Assembly (NCBI GenBank): GCA_036639875.1
Contig: JAVWHX010000039.1
Span: 1 to 22,157 of the forward strand
DNA length: 22,157 nucleotides
Origin: JAVWHX01 sp036639875
Lineage (GTDB): Bacteria > Bacillota_I > Bacilli_A > Erysipelotrichales > Coprobacillaceae
Direction of reading: 5' to 3'
Under the pieces are notes generated by a model, which made no database searches, had not been told where the DNA came from, and saw only the letters and a program-made list of their open reading frames with translations. Made by a program: the position numbers and the translations under genes. Of this stretch, positions 22,087 through 22,157 are shown one piece after another; position 1 is the stretch's first letter, and each line of letters opens with the position of its first letter.

Positions 22087-22157
22087 TGGTGACCCGCAGG
22101 CGACTCGAACGCCTGACCCTCTGATTAAAAGTCAGATGCTCTACCGACTGAGCTAGC
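22087..22157 (-). tRNA. tRNA-Lys(UUU), 5' end cut by the window edge
   Basis: On the minus strand the anticodon loop CTTTTAA, between CTGA and TCAG, gives UUU. The D-arm CTAGCTCAGTCGGTAGAGC, T-loop GTTCGAG and encoded CCA (22089-22087) are visible. About five bases of the 5' acceptor strand fall outside the window. It precedes tRNA-Leu by 20 bp, so both belong to one tRNA operon. Confidence 0.93.

Noticed and set aside
1..22157. CRISPR array, prophage, IS element or integrase
   Set aside because: No regularly spaced repeats, transposase or phage genes were found on either strand; tRNAs at the right end have no attached integrase in the window.

Overview
The window is AT-rich and has strong AGGAGG ribosome sites, short gaps between genes and many rho-independent hairpins. 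It looks like a chromosomal segment of a low-GC Bacillota bacterium, plausibly a gut commensal of the Erysipelotrichia type. That placement is an inference from composition and gene content, not from a marker gene. No phage, IS element, CRISPR array or replication origin is visible.

Layout. (1) 1-650: ndk with its own promoter and a bidirectional terminator; a divergent gene probably starts just off the left edge. (2) 666-3627: two Gfo/Idh/MocA oxidoreductases on the minus strand, divergent from a MurR/RpiR-type regulator, with a 23-bp palindrome between them. (3) 3628-10204, minus strand: a tight eight-gene operon. In transcription order it holds a GH1 phospho-glycosidase, an AlsE/Rpe-family epimerase, a lactose/cellobiose-type PTS EIIB, an uncharacterised barrel-like protein, an RpiB-family isomerase, a DUF4867-like protein, a DeoC-family aldolase and a second GH1. 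A LacI-family regulator (10402-11424) diverges from it. (4) 11465-13831, minus: manA followed by a third GH1. (5) 14180-15134: two small zinc-ribbon membrane proteins. (6) 15211-16545, minus: PTS EIIC, divergent from a LicR-like PRD regulator (16804-18714). (7) 19076-20845: oleate hydratase. (8) 21167-21671: a decayed lipoprotein gene. (9) 21984-22157, minus: tRNA-Leu(UAG) and a partial tRNA-Lys(UUU).

How it fits together. Regions 2-6 read as a PTS-based system for beta-linked sugars. EIIC and EIIB import and phosphorylate a beta-glycoside, with EIIA missing from the window. Three divergent GH1 enzymes split the phosphorylated products, and the neighbouring isomerases and epimerases return the released sugar phosphate to glycolysis. 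The most interesting reading is that the eight-gene operon handles a rare-sugar glycoside, possibly a beta-D-alloside. Its first GH1 lacks the conserved His that normally contacts O3 of the glycone. The epimerase carries AlsE-like rather than Rpe-like signatures, and the RpiB family includes allose-6-phosphate isomerase. The operon also holds two poorly characterised proteins.

Regulation. Five near-identical cre/LacI-type operators lie at the oxidoreductase, GH1-operon/lacI and EIIC/LicR promoters. The two large divergent intergenic regions share an architecture: an operator on each side and a dyad containing CGGCATA between them. The LicR-like protein appears to have lost all four PRD histidines and the EIIA histidine while keeping the EIIB cysteine.
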